NCBI GenBank assembly: GCA_027575765.1 | Contig: JANBPT010000170.1 | Span: 1 to 62,389 of the forward strand | Reading direction: 5' to 3' | DNA from: Tieghemiomyces parasiticus | Taxonomy: Eukaryota; Kickxellomycota; Dimargaritomycetes; Dimargaritales; Dimargaritaceae | DNA length: 62,389 bases | In this document: positions 23,731 to 36,141 of the stretch, piece by piece | Numbering within the stretch: position 1 is the stretch's first letter | How the letters are laid out: each line of letters begins with the position of its first letter | Program-made: the position numbers and the translations under genes | The notes under the pieces: model-generated | Seen by the model: only the letters and a program-made list of their open reading frames with translations | Databases searched by the model: none | What the model was told of the DNA's origin: nothing

Positions 23731-25854
23731 ATGCTTTTACGGACTGCCACTTCCTCCCCCCTGGCACGGGTTAGCCTTCATATCGCGCCCCGGGGGCTGG
23801 CCGGCCGTCTCCGGGCCAAGTCCACCACCACCCAGTCCGTCCCGGGCACGGAGGCCGAGACTGGCGTGAACCCGCAGCCCCTCTTCACGGTGATCCCCCT
23901 CAAAACTGGCCAGGAACGCTACTGGTCCGAAATTGAGCGCTACGGCGTCAAGCGCATGGGCGACGGTGGCAAAGACCCGCCCGTGCCCGAACTCCCTACC
24001 CCCGTTTTAAAACGCATGTCGAACTCTTACTGCCAGTTCATCCTTCCGTTCAAGAGCCGGCCAACCCTACTGAACGAATACGTCAACGTGCACGGCCTGA
24101 TCCGAGTCGGTCGGATCCTCGAGGAGCTGGACAAACTAGCCGGCGCGGTGGCCTACCGCCATTGCAGCGTGGACAACCAGGTGGGCCCCGTCACCATCGT
24201 GACTGCAGCGGTAGACCGCATCGAGCTTCTGAACCGACTGTCTGCCCACGAGGACTACAAGTTCTCAGGGAAGGTATGTCACGTCGGGTCCAGTTCCATG
24301 GAAATTTATCTTAAGGTTGAGACTTTGCAGGATGGGTCCACCACCGAGCCCAAGGAGATTGTCCTCGCCGCTCATTTCACCATGGTCGCCCGGCATCAGA
24401 TCACCCAGAAGGCCATCAGAGTCAACCCGCTGAAGATCATTACCGAGAAGGAGAAGGCCATTTATGCATTGTCCCTGGGTAAGTTGGGGCGTTTAGCCCC
24501 TTGCTTTTGTAGAGAGCATGGCGGCCTGCTGGATCGTCCATAGCTCGTCAAAGTTAACCCCAAGCCCATGATACTTTTCCTTCCTTTGCCCCTTCCAATC
24601 CGACAGAATTGAAGGAGCGCAAGAAGCAACGCTCGCAGAGCTCTTTGCTCAAGGAGCCACCCACCGCTGAGGAGCGCCGCCTGATGCACCAGCTGTACCT
24701 TGAGTCCATGGAATATACCGGTAAGTAGCCGGGGCAATACCCTTACCCCCCCCCTTCCCCTTCGCGAACTAAGAATCGTACTGAGTCCGTAGCGAGGGCT
24801 ATAATCCCACTTAAACGACGATGAGTGGGCTGGACGCTTACTGCTGATTTGTCTACCCAACCGTCCCCCTCCACCCTCCTCTCTCCCCTAGATCACAAGT
24901 TCGAGCCTGAGCGCAAACCAGCTAACGTAGTCTGGTCTGACGAGACTAAACTGCAGTCCATTACGGTCACAATGCCAGCGGTAGGTACTAGTGGCAAAGT
25001 GATAGCCACCCTTAGATCCGGTGGACGCCGCATGGAACATAGCACTAATACCATCTGTACACCCCACATTGATTACTCTACTCTAGGATCGTAACATACA
25101 CAACAAGATCTTTGGCGGATACCTGATGCGCCTGGCCCTAGAGGTAAGTGGGAAGGGGGCCGGAGATAAAGGGCTACGGAATGACAGCTTGCCCATGGTC
25201 TGCGCCTGCTACGCCACCGGTACCCCAAGTTTCCAGCTTTCCACTCGCTAACGGGTTTACTCCCTTCATTCCCTCGAATACGCTCTGAATACTCTCCACA
25301 ACTACGGTATAGCTGGCCTACGCCGAGGCCCAGCTATTTACCCGGCGGATCCCCCAGGTCTGGGCCATCGATGATATCTCTTTCCGCAAGCCGGTGCCCA
25401 TCGGCTGCTTGCTGGAGCTGACCGCCCAGGTGACCTTTTCACCAGGAACCGACGGTGGGACGTTTGAGGTCGCTGTAAGTACCTTATACCCCCGGCCTTC
25501 ATTGAGGAAACACAACCACCAGCCAGGGAGACTCGCCAGTCCCCCCCCCCTCTCCCATCTGGCCAGGTACTTACCCTACCATCTTGCTTCACCCCTTTAT
25601 CCTACCTCCCACCCCCCCCTCCTGACCCGATCGCCTTACACCTGCAGGTCGAGATTGAGGTGATTGACCCCGAGACACGCGCCAAGGAGACTGCCAACGT
25701 GTTCAACATCACGTTCAAGTCGCCGGAGGGGGTGGCCGCCCCGCGTATCATCCCTCGTACCTATGCCGACCTGATAAAGTACGTGGAGGCCAACCGTCGC
25801 TACGAGCAGCATAAGAACCGCTTCACTTTGCCCCGAGAGTTCATTGATGACTGA
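23731..25854 (+). CDS. mitochondrial acyl-CoA thioesterase, ACOT9-like double hotdog
   Basis: Six exons: 23731-24478, 24607-24720, 24892-24980, 25087-25143, 25313-25474 and 25648-25854, giving 458 aa. Introns are 106-173 bp. The enzyme hydrolyses acyl-CoA to free acid and CoA. The N-terminus MLLRTATSSPLARVS is Arg/Ser/Ala-rich without acids, a good mitochondrial presequence. The first hotdog domain contains YVNVHGLIRVGRILEELDKLAG, here recognised by RVGRILEELD and LNRLSAHED; the second contains DRNIHNKIFGGYLM, split across exons 3 and 4, and LELTAQVTF. This paired arrangement is that of ACOT9/ACOT10 and fungal homologues. Exon phases join cleanly at every junction, and the exon 4 join restores the signature DRN-x-GGYLM block. 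No catalytic loss is visible. Confidence 0.93.
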
Positions 25855-26873
25855 AGGGGGCAGCTGGCAGCGGGGGCATGTAGAGTTTGGACCGTATTTA
25901 TTAAACTGGGCATCTCTATGGTGTCTGACAGCCTATACTTGTCAGTAGCGGGCAAATTTCGAAAAAGACCTAGGGAGTCGTACATTGACGACAACGTATG
26001 TAGAAGTGGGAGTACCGAAGCTGGCGCCGTGGCGTTGAAGGAGCCCAACTTTCACGGCCCTTCTTCCGAGGCGGCGTGGTACCTGGGGTACTCTAAGCCC
26101 TATTACCATCGAATCGGACAGTGTACCAATCTACAAAGGGGACCTTGTATTCTGATGGCATCCCATTGACCGACGCGTGGTGTCCCCCTCTCCCACGCCA
26201 CTAGCACATTGCGGGGTGGCTATACACCTCCTCCCCCGTGGCCACTCTGTTGTGTCGGATCCAACGGGTGCGGTGTGGCCCATTCCCCCCTTATCCCAGA
26301 TGGGACGGTGCCCGGCGCCCACTTCTCGCCGCGAGGGAGATACGGAGGGGGCGTACAGTTGACGTGGTGGATTGTCCTCGTTGTGCTTCATATCGGCACT
26401 TCTGCTCAGAGGCTATCGGCACAATCTGTTGCCCTGGCCTACTACGGCCCACCGCCCCCTACTCTGGACCCATGGCGCCAACTCCTGCATGGTAGCATTC
26501 CTAGTCTCCCGTTCACCACACTATCGTCTGTCCATTTTTTTAGGCCGTTCCTTGCGACCAATGCTGCTGCTTCCTCTCCTCTTTTTAGTAGCCGGATTTG
26601 TGAGCTCTTCCTCGAACTGCTCTACCCCCCCCCCCCACGCTGTTTAATGGGCTTTCTTTATTAGGATCGCCAAGCCCGGCCTTACAGGAGGCCTTTTGTC
26701 TCCACATTTTGACCCAACCTCCCCCCTCTTTTCCTCTCCACTTTAAGCACCACCTGCCCCACCTCACTCCTCCGCCCTTGGGTCGCCAACCGTCGGCTAT
26801 ACGCTTTACATTTTTACAGTTGCCCGGTGAGAGCACCCGTCCGCCCCTCCTTTCCCCTTCATTGGTCGGCGCC
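25855..26873. other. spacer and I-BAR gene leader
   Basis: Thioesterase 3' flank followed, from about 26,450, by pyrimidine-rich DNA leading into the I-BAR gene; it includes a 12-C run at 26625-26636. Frames of 80-150 codons here are overlapping products of the C/T skew and lack recognisable motifs. Confidence 0.45.
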
Positions 26874-29280
26874 ATGCAGTCTGAACCCCGTCCTTCGTTT
26901 GACTCGGCCCGGAGCGCTACCGCGGCCATGCCCCCGCCGGGCCGACCGCGCACCGTCTCGTCGCTATGGCAACGGCTGGCACCGTGGTCCTACAGCCAAC
27001 CGATTTCGCTGGCGGCTCCCGCGGGGCCGTCCCGCACCCAGTCGGTTGGCACCGTGGGCCGCGACCGCTCATGCTCTCACAACACCATCGGGTTTGGCAT
27101 GACCTCCCCGCTACCCCACCCAGCCACCCCCGGACCACCGGCCTACTTCCCGCGGTCCAGCGCCTCCTCAGTGCGCCACGCCCCGCTGGACCTACCCAGC
27201 TCCCCGCTCCCGCCGACCTCCACGTCATCGTCGCATGCCGCCGCAGGAACTCCGTTCATCATCATGGCCAAGAAGGATTCCAGGTCCGCCTTACTCCGCC
27301 ATTACGGCGTGCTGGCCGCCGCCGAAAACTACCGTGTCCAGTGTGCCAACCTCGGTCAGGCGTCCTATGAGTTTGGGAGCGCCCTTGAGAGCCTGGCCCG
27401 ATCGCCTGGTGCCGGTGATACCGCCGCAGGGTTATCGTCGGCGTCCGGGTTGCACTACATGATGGCCAATCAGTATGCGTTGCTCAGCAAGACGGTGTAC
27501 ACTTCGTTCGAGACCCCCGTGCGGGAAGCCCTGGACGATTTCGCCCATACGGCGCAGGTAAGCTCCAGCTAACGAGCAGTCGAGTTGGATGGTGTTGAAT
27601 GATGTTGGCATGAGGAAAGGATATGGCTAACCGTCCGCCGGTGGCTGGATAATCTAACCAATGAGAGGTTTAACCCCCCCCTCCGAACATCCGTCCCCCC
27701 TCCCCTCCCCTGCCCTGCCACCCGCTACTACTCAGACCAAGGAGCGTGAACACGACCAGCAGGTGGACGAGCTCAGCCAGACGATCAAGCAAACCGAGCA
27801 GGCTTACGTTCTCAACGCCCAACAGGGCGCCCGCGAACTCACCCAGTTCCGGCGAGCGCTCCAACAATTGACCGCACAACTGGATGAGCTCGAACAGCTC
27901 AAGCAGACCTACGCCCGCGAAGCCCTTGATGACGAGCAGACCGTGGCCACCACGGTGCTGACACAGACTTCCGTGACTATTCGCGCCCTGACCGACATTT
28001 GCGACCGACTCTCCTCCAAGGCCCTCACCGATCCGCAGCTAGAGGCCATGGTGGGAAACTGTCCGGACCCGTTCAATGCCTACGAGACGGCAGATACCTC
28101 TAAGGAACTGTTTTCGGTACTACCACCCCTGGCCATGCTCACAGGCCAGTCGGGTCACGGCTCCAGCGGGTCGCGTCGGGAATCCGGGACTATACCGTTC
28201 GCCCTCGGAAGCCGCCCAGCCCACACGGCATCGACTCCAGCTGCGGTGGGATTACTTCCGTCCAAACCGACCCCGGGGGGCATCACCTGGCGCGGGGGTA
28301 CGCGAGTGGGACCGACCGACGAGACCCCCGCCCGCTACGCCATTCGAGACAGCATGCTCGAGACGGCCAGCTTGATCACTCCACCCCGTCTGGGGTACCC
28401 GGGTGACCGAGACGGTGGTACGCCCGCCATGGCGAACGCCGATGGCGAAAGTCCGCCCGACGAGACGGCGGAGGGAATGACACCTCGACCGGTGGGTACC
28501 ATCGCCACGGAAACCCCTGGCCGTCGCTCCTCAGGATCGCCGTCTTTTAGCAGCTACGACCAAGTCAGCGATGCTGCCGCCCCGGACACCCCCACCAAAG
28601 TATCTCCCGGGCCGGTCCATAGCCGGCTACGAGGAGACGGTGGGGACCTAGCTACTACTACCCGAATCCCCGACGACGACGACGACGCTGAACCCCACGT
28701 CATCTGCCCCGGCAAATCCGTCAGTGCCCTGCCGTTCAGCCCGGATTCACTTCGTGGGGATAGCCCCGTACCCGATGCCACGACCGCGCTCGGCGGCTGT
28801 CGTGACCTCGAAGCGGCGCTGCGCGACGCCGGCCAAGATGATTCGGTATTTGACTTCCCTCCTTCCTCCCCATACCAGCCCCGGCAGCCACCTCGAAGCA
28901 CCCCGGTACCCGTCGACAACGGCCTGCCTCGCGCTACCTCACCACAGCCACTACCGCGGTCCCTCCGCCGCCGCACGGCTAAGGAAAACCTAGGGATGGC
29001 TGGCAGTGTCGGTAGCAGTTGTGCGGGCGGCGGCAATGGCATGGATAGTGTAGGAGATGGGCTCGGCCGGGCGAACCGTGTGGTGGTGGTGGATGGTGAT
29101 GGTGATGGTGCGGAAGAGGGACAGGAAGAAGCCGAGAGTAGCAGCAGCAGCGACGATGAGGATAACGGCAACGGCGAGGATGGATTCTTGGCCTCGTCAG
29201 TCAAGCGATCCATCGTCTCCGATCCGGAACTGACCGGTAACATGTTTGCCGACCTGGTCCGGACGTCGTCGGCGCAGTAG
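26874..29280 (+). CDS. I-BAR domain protein, Ivy1-like
   Basis: Two exons, 26874-27557 and 27736-29280, joined at CAG/ACC, giving 742 aa. The N-terminal 125 residues are Pro/Ser-rich and probably disordered. From about residue 135 to 335 there is a helical, coiled-coil-prone region with RSALLRHYGVLAAAENY, YEFGSALESLAR, ASGLHYMMANQYALLS and FETPVREALDDF, continuing in exon 2 with LSQTIKQTEQAYVLNAQQGA. This matches what I recall of the fungal Ivy1 I-BAR family, which binds PI(3)P-rich vacuolar and endosomal membranes and Ypt7/Vps33 in yeast. The C-terminal 400 residues are low complexity, with an Asp/Glu/Ser-rich acidic tract near residues 680-705 (GEDGF). Another BAR-type protein is the main alternative. 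The first in-frame ATG upstream of MQSEPRPS is inside leader-like DNA. Confidence 0.6.
28673..28690 (+). repeat. in-frame GAC repeat encoding poly-Asp
   Basis: A short run of GAC codons inside the I-BAR gene gives a stretch of about five Asp residues in the disordered tail. Triplet slippage here would change length without a frameshift. Confidence 0.7.
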
Positions 29281-30252
29281 TAGAAGCGCCACCACTCACT
29301 CTATCCGTCGTCCTATATTCTTATCCGATCATGAGTAGACTGCCTTCTTCGACTCTCGCTTCCGACGGGCCTATAAGAATCCTGCCGCTACCCGATTTTG
29401 TAACCAAATTGTTTTTATTATTATTCATGATTAAACTGGTGGGCCAACCCTGCTCCTATCCTAGACCGAACACTTTACTGACCTATGCGTCGTGTTGCAC
29501 CAAATGGTCACTGCGTATACCCCGTACTGGTAGGCCTGACTACGATATCCTTGCAAGCTTTATTTCACCTACTTTGAATCCAGGAGGGGGAGGCCGTTTA
29601 GATGGAAGTGTGTGCTTGTCCAGTAGGCAACTAAGGCGGGTAACCCGTGGACCATAATTAGGGAGGGCCTTCTAAAAAGTCCGTGTATCCATGTCCCTAA
29701 TTGTGGCCCATGGAATTAACCTCCATCGCACAGGGGCCAAGATGAGAATGAAAGTGGAGAAGCGGACATTTGGTGCGGAAGAGCCCAAACGGCGCTAGAG
29801 TTAGTTGGTCATCAACCCAATCAAGGTATAACCTCACAGAGGGAGGGGTTAGCTTGCTTGTATGATGGCAGCTGGAGGTGGTGGTGCTGGAGAGGGTGGG
29901 GGGGGGTTTGCCCTTCCCCCCCCCTGCCCCTTTGGTTTTTTCGGGAGCCGTTGTCTCCACTCCTACCCTGCCTGTCGACCTAACCGTGTCCAATAGGTAT
30001 GGGTTACCCCAAGACGACCTGAGATTGTGGTAGCCATGGGGGAGCAGAGTGGATCACAGCAATTCCGAGGCAACGATGGCGGTAGGCGCACCCTGCTTTA
30101 CCTCCTCCTCGATCTCGTTAGATCTTACCCCCCCCTCCTCTCCACAGTTTTCTACCAGTACCTTGTCAGCTTGACCGGTTCCGTTTCGGAGGCATAGATT
30201 CATTTCGTCCGCATTCTACATTATTGTCTACATATTGTTTACTCGCGCTACG
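29281..30252. other. spacer upstream of DAP3
   Basis: Contains the I-BAR 3' flank (A/T-rich TTTTTATTATTATT at about 29,411) and the DAP3 promoter. A 9-G run at 29898-29906 is followed closely by a C run, a possible G:C hairpin. C/T-rich DNA at 30,100-30,150 is the likely DAP3 leader. No gene is seen. Confidence 0.45.
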
Positions 30253-32420
30253 ATGCACCGGTTTCCCACGTCTAGCCTGGGCGGCCAGTCCCGCCGGAAT
30301 CTACTCACAGCCGCGAGATCGCTGATCGTCTCCAATGCCCAAGTGACTCTTGTGCCGTCTGGTTCGCTGGCCGCCATCGCTCCGCGCTCCGTCCTGCCAC
30401 CACTGCGGGCGATCAATACCAGTGCCTCCCAGGGTCTGCATGCCACCCCCGCCGCGGCGTACCCACCCAAAGGTAGGGGTCAATGAGGAACCTGCAAGTG
30501 CGAGAGGGTACGAGGAGTAGACCAGTGGGGCAGCCTTCATGCTGCTTACCCGTCCTCTCCTGCTGATCTCCTACTCCTCCTCCCTCCCCTAGGCTGCCCT
30601 GTAGGCTCACCATAGCAATATCGCAAAGGTGTCTCCTGCTGCGTCTGTCCAGGAATAGGTTGTACAGACATGGCTGAACCCTTCGGGGCTTTTGCTAGTT
30701 GTGCCGATTACCAACCCCTTCTAACCACGCAGACTCACATTCTATTATCTTCGCCCATTCCTTTACCGATCCTCTCTGACCAACAAAGCCCGCAAGACAA
30801 CGGACCGTTCAAAGTCACGAGCATTTAAGAAACCCGATAAGAAGTCCGCCGAGAAGAAGACTGTCGAGGTAGGTGGTGCCCCTGGAAGGAAATCTACGTC
30901 TGGGACGATGGTCGACCTTCACCAGTTGCCCATTAATGAATTAATTAGACAGGCGCCCACGCTAACTCCAGCTCCGTACTTGACGCATGTATCTAACAAT
31001 CTCACCTGCCTACAATACCCCCCAACAACCCTGCCGTGCGACTAGTACGATTTTATGAAGTCTGATTCCGGCGGGCCGACCGCCGACACCAGCGTCAACC
31101 CGCTCTACTACACAGACCCGACTCTCCCGGTGCTGCCGCCCTTGTCAACCGTAAGTATATTTCGGTGGTTATGTAGGACCCATCGCTCAGGCTTTTACCC
31201 CCCCAGGGTGATGGACGTACCAATTTCCTACTAGCAAAATGCCTATGCTCATCAGGTGGAGGTTCCTAATTTTGCGCTGACCTTTCGTATCAATCTCCAT
31301 TCATCCGACAATACTTGGCGTTTCAACTGGCCTTGGCTTATAACAGGCGGACGTGGTTCCCGAAAATATCGGTCAGGTGTACGCCCTCCCTACCGACTTT
31401 GTGGGCAAGTTCAAGGCCTCCCAGTTCCCAGGCATGCTCTTTGACTGCTTCACCAAGTCCCACTCGGACGGCCTGATGGTGCGCAAGCCCTTGCTCCAGT
31501 TGACTCGGCTTCTAACGGATCCGAAGGCACGGGCCGACCAGGGTCCGCTGACCCTCCTTACGGGCTCGCGCGGTACGGGCAAGAGCGCGACGCTGCTGCA
31601 GACGGTGGCCCTAGCCTACTTGCAGAAATGGTTCGTCCTGTACGTTCCCAACGCCACAACGTGGGTGGACAGCAGCCAACCGTACAGCGTGGACCCGAAC
31701 GATCCGGCGCAGTACGTGCAGCCCGAGGTTACTGCCCAGTGGCTCGGTTTTCTGGCCAAGATTAACGGACCGGCCCTGGAGAAGGCGACCTTGCCGACCG
31801 CGGTGACCCTCGGAGAGCAGACTTTGGCGGCGGGTTCACCGGTTGCTGATCTGCTGCACGCCGGTGCCGACCAACCGGCCGTGGCCCACCAGGCCCTCGA
31901 GGCGCTCTTGACCCTGGTACGGCGCGGACCGACCCCGGCGGATGGTGGGCTGGGAGTACCCACCCTGGTCGCCGTTGACCAAGTGAACGCCCTGTACATC
32001 TCGACCGAGTACTACAGCACGGACCACCAGCGGCTCGCCCCGGTGCAGCTCCGACTGATCCGATCCGTCCGGGCCCTATGGGACGATAAGCAGACCGCCC
32101 TGAACCCCGCCGCCGGTCTAGTGGCCACTGCGGCCGACATGAGCCGCTCCGAATTTCTGGTCCCCGGACTTTCGAACTACGCGGGCCGGGTCCCGGCTGG
32201 TAAGCTGACGGATCCCGTCCCCACGGCCATCACCCCCATTGAAATCCCGCCTTACTCCAAGTCCGAGACGATGGCCCTGTTCAAGTTTTACCAGAAGAGC
32301 GACCTGGTATACCATCCAATCGACCAGGTCCTAGCCACCAAGCGCTGGATTCTCACCAACGGGAATGGTAGCAAGTTGTTCCAGTATTGCCTGCGGCATA
32401 CCAATGCTGACTTGCTGTAA
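30253..32420 (+). CDS. DAP3: mitochondrial small-subunit ribosomal protein mS29 (DAP3/Rsm23)
   Basis: Four exons: 30253-30472, 30789-30868, 31046-31150 and 31347-32420, giving 492 aa. DAP3/Rsm23 is a GTP-binding protein of the mitochondrial ribosome small subunit. The N-terminus (MHRFPTSSLGGQSRRNLLTA) is a good mitochondrial presequence. Exon 2 supplies a Lys-rich linker typical of fungal Rsm23. The P-loop GSRGTGKSAT starts at residue 208, and a Walker B-like TLVAVDQVNALY follows. Conserved wording includes ENIGQVYALPTDFVGKF and the terminal ILTNGNGSKLFQY region. Exon 4 starts at the acceptor ATAACAG, which gives ADVVPENIG in frame; an upstream alternative acceptor at 31,256 reads into non-family sequence and was not used. 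Introns are 316, 177 and 196 bp. Confidence 0.92.
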
Positions 32421-33220
32421 GGAGATTACATCTCTCCTCCTCCTCCCGTCCCACCTCGTTCTGGCGAAACTTTTTCTTCCCGAGCAGTTTCCTTGAAAGT
32501 CGGTCCCTTTACTTTTTTTTAAAAAAAAAAGGAAACATCAAACAAAATATTACCCCATCTCACTTTTTCAATATAGTTTCTATTTCTCAGATAATCAAAA
32601 TGCTGTCCAAGCTAGACGGATTGTGAATGGCTAGGGTAGAAAAGTCCGGCTTAATCAGAACGGATATTAGTGGGGTTTCGGGAAAGGTTTGCGACAGTCA
32701 ATAGTACATATCAAGTTCCCAATCGTACCGTTACTGGTCTCGACTGGATCTGCCCAGTACAGCATTAAAAAAAAAGTGAAGGATACAGCGCGGTTAGACG
32801 ACCGGTACTGCGATTGGGTGGTATCCCACAAGTGACCGGTCCACTATTAAACGAATGGGTCCTGAGTATTAGGCAATGGGCAGCCCTGCTAGCCAGAAGT
32901 TTCCTTACCGAATAAGCGCATTTGTCCTGCCACGGTTAGGAATCGTGCCTGCCCTCACGGGTGGGTTAGATACTTGATCTTGCCGAGGAGCAGCCTCTCC
33001 CCTTCGATGAGAAGCTGCACCTCGCGTGGTATACAAAGGTCTGGCGCGAGACCAATCGGGGGAATCAAGGATTACCCACAGTGGATTCCACCTGTGCTAA
33101 CCGGTCCTCTGGCTTCTTTTGACGTCCGCAAGGGCGTAGGGGGCGGCCGTTGGGCATGTGGTGTGCGCGGACTAACAACCACTGACATACTTACCGTAGA
33201 GATATAATTATAAAGAAACA
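32421..33220. other. DAP3 3' flank and spacer
   Basis: No gene is recognised. It carries the T/A palindrome listed separately and A-rich runs, and CpG frequency is normal until about 33,200, where the CpG-poor island begins. Confidence 0.5.
32513..32530. other. T8A10 palindrome downstream of DAP3
   Basis: T8 followed by A10 gives a 16-nt perfect palindrome starting 93 nt after the DAP3 stop. It is the same type of element as those after MCM4 and the G-patch gene. Confidence 0.6.
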
Positions 33221-33744
33221 CATACGAAACCTTTAGTTTAAGGTTGTACCGTATCCTTTAGCTTGAAGCAGACTCACATCTTCACCTGGCAATCAACCAG
33301 TGTTCAGTGATTTTACTAGTGTTTATTGACGAGGGTGTGGATACCATTGGGGCCGGGATTGTGGCTCAAGGGGTGGAGCAACTGGGGAATGGACAAGGGT
33401 GGGTTGTAGCCAAGCAGGCCAGTTAGAAGTAAAGAAACAGTATTTGCTACTCATTTGAGGAATCTATTGTTTATGTCCAATTCACTGTCTTGAAATTAGT
33501 GTGATTTCCAGAGATGACACAAACCTATTTGGCGTAACTTGAGACACTTGAGTTGGTGACTTTCTCTGTGAAGGTTAGGATCCAAGTTGAGTCAACTTCT
33601 CCTTTCAAGTCTGAAGGCTGCCACCTTCCTAGTTCTCAAGGGGTAAGGATAGTTGGTGATGGAAGTTGGCACATTCCATACGGAAGACAGGTCCTAAAGG
33701 GAGGGGGCTTTCTTTGAATAGGAGGCTTCCTGGGTGTGCCTTGG

Positions 33745-34495
33745 TTTCAAGATTGCAATGCTGCAGATGGAACCTAGAAATTTCAATGATGCTAATTCAA
33801 TTGGTATATATTCACTCTGGGGTTGGACCATTTCTGACTTCACAGCTTGCTTTTTTAACCATCCATCATGTCTACTTGTAAAGTTCCTCCTTTCCCATCC
33901 TGCTCAAGTTAACCAGGTGTGATGTATGGGTCCTTATTGTTAACTACTATCTGGAGGACTGCAAAGCAGATTTTATTCTAAATGTTTTTACTTTCACACT
34001 GGGCCTGGCTACCCCTAGCTGTTCTACCATCTACAGGTGACTGGCTTGCTTTTGCACAGGTCACTACTCTTTTGAAGCCAACCCTTATTCAGGCCGCCCA
34101 TCAGATGACATTAGCAGACATTAGGGGGAAGTGATCCTGAGACAGCTGGGGGAAGACCCTTAACTTACTTCTGAGTAGCTGGCCTGGGTCTGCCATACTT
34201 CCCCTAGTACCATACACCATGTCCTATGTAGGGACCTGGGAGTACATAGCTATTTCAATCACTGGGCCCCCCACAACCCCATTAACAACTAGAACCACTG
34301 GTAGGTACATTTTTCCACCAAGCTCCTGGAAGATTTTAATGAGGCTAGTGACCTGAGAGCCTGCTTTGATAGTTGGCTAGATCTAGGCTGCCAAGTGGTA
34401 CAGAGCTATAATTACTATAATTTATAAACATCACCTGGCTGATAAATCTATACCATTTATTTGTGACAGCTATACGTTTTTGATGGAATCCTTTA
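33745..34495 (+). mobile_element. mariner-like element, copy B, internally deleted
   Basis: Plus-strand relic of the same family as copy A. It matches the 5' flank and the N-terminal half of the transposase (helix-turn-helix, STIYR-like block, GRPSDD linker region), then at about 34,351-34,358 jumps to the last codons (ACFDSW, VVQS) and the 3' flank. About 535 bp corresponding to 12,462-12,997 of copy A, the whole catalytic DDE core, is missing. The remaining frame carries several stops. Many differences from copy A are CpG to TpG or CpA. It is a non-autonomous deletion derivative. Confidence 0.75.
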
Positions 34496-34535
34496 TTTAT
34501 ATTGAGCACCTGATTGGGCTGTACACACTGCTTCA

Positions 34536-35087
34536 TTAATGATGGCTGTTGTGTTCCTGCTGCACATCCGCAGTGGGAGGTGCCAGATACATAAATGTAG
34601 GTCCAGTCAGGAGGGCCAAGAGCTGATGTGCCTGGCTAGGGCTCAGCATTAAACAAAGCACATAAATTGCAACCAATGGCACAGAAGGATTTGGTACAGC
34701 TTGCATCATGATGATGGAAAGACAGTTAGGCACATTGTACACCCTTGCTGATGCAAACACACCAAACAATCCTATTGCCACTACATCATGAATATGGCCA
34801 TGTGCCACAGGTGCTAAACCAAAATGTATCCTAATTATTATGTTCAGGATTGGCACTATAATTGACCCATTGGGCCAAGATGGTGTAATCAATACTGCCA
34901 TTGAAGTATAGCAGTGTTCCTTGGTAGGCAAGGTGTTGCTGAGAGTTGCTGGAAGCCCATCATTGCTGGAGGCAGGTGGAGCACCATGGGCATGAGTAGG
35001 GTGGTCATTAGCTGATGTTGGTCTCCTTGGCAATGGACCTTGGGTGCTCTGCATAGAGAAATTCCGGTGGGAGGCAGGTGGGACCAT
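34536..35087 (-). CDS. hypothetical reading frame in the CpG-poor island
   Basis: A 183-codon frame with an ATG (MVPPASHRNFS). The N-terminal 50 residues are Pro/Ser/Thr/His-rich; the rest is hydrophobic (IIVPILNIII, VAIGLFGVFASA, LVAIYVLCLML), as if it had two or three membrane segments. I do not recognise it. That it survived as an open frame inside DNA that has otherwise lost its CpGs is slightly notable, but CpG decay converts CGA into TGA only on one strand and frame, so chance is likely. Confidence 0.2.
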   Translation of the reverse strand: MVPPASHRNFSMQSTQGPLPRRPTSANDHPTHAHGAPPASSNDGLPATLSNTLPTKEHCYTSMAVLITPSWPNGSIIVPILNIIIRIHFGLAPVAHGHIHDVVAIGLFGVFASARVYNVPNCLSIIMMQAVPNPSVPLVAIYVLCLMLSPSQAHQLLALLTGPTFMYLAPPTADVQQEHNSHH

Positions 35088-36141
35088 GGTTGGTGGTTGG
35101 CAATTAGAGGTGCAGAGAAAAATAGATGCTTGAAAGCAGAGGTGGAATAGAAAGCATTAAATCAGAAAATATTCTTAAATAGTACGTAAACTGCATATGG
35201 TGCAGGTTACAACACAGGTGCTGTGCCCCTAGCTTTGAGTGCATACAGTTAAAGGCGGCACACTGCTAGTATTTAGGCCCAAGGTCCGAGTGAATGCATG
35301 GACTAAAGGTCCCTACCCCCATTGTGGTTCATGTGGCTTTGCACAAGACCACAAATGCTCCACCAAAGGTCCTTCAGACTTACAAAAAATGCAGTGGAGG
35401 CCAAAACCAGTTGGTGGTTCTCTTTGTTAGCCACTCTGTAAGTATAGCAGTCACAAGTTATGTAGGAGGATGCATGCAGGATTAGCAGGTGACATAGGTA
35501 ATGAAAAGGTTAATACCCAATCAATACCATAGAAGTGGGCTAGTCCCATATGATAGTTGCCTCAGCCAAGCCAAACATGGCACCTGTGCTGATATTAGGC
35601 CCAAGTCTAATACCATAACCAAAAGGCTATTCTACTATCACAGAATTTATGGTTCTGAAATAGTAGACTTGGACTTTACCTTGGGATAATCTGATGTGGT
35701 GGTTCCCAATCACCATAGGAAGGGCTTTTCTTTTCATGTTAAACACACATCTTGTTCCTTTACCATATCTTTCTGCCCTTTTTTTTTCTTGTTTTGTTCT
35801 TTCCTGCCTCAAGCGCTCCTTTATTAACTAAAACTACCACAATATGTCAGTATCAGCCCCCATCTATACAATAAACAACAGTAACCACCTATTAAGCTTT
35901 AAACCCTGATGGTTTACTCACCTTGGGCCACCTGTGGCCCCAATAATAGTACCCTCAACTCTCATTACCACAGAGGGATAAATAGTTTAACACTAGAGGT
36001 GGAAAATAGCAATTGAGTGTGTGATGAGATGAGGTAATGGAGCAGTTTCCTCCTTTGGGCTACTCCGCCTTTATTGCCCCAGTGACAAATTATCTGATAT
36101 AGGGCTGGTTGGCCTTACAGACTACCTTTCTTACCTGATCT

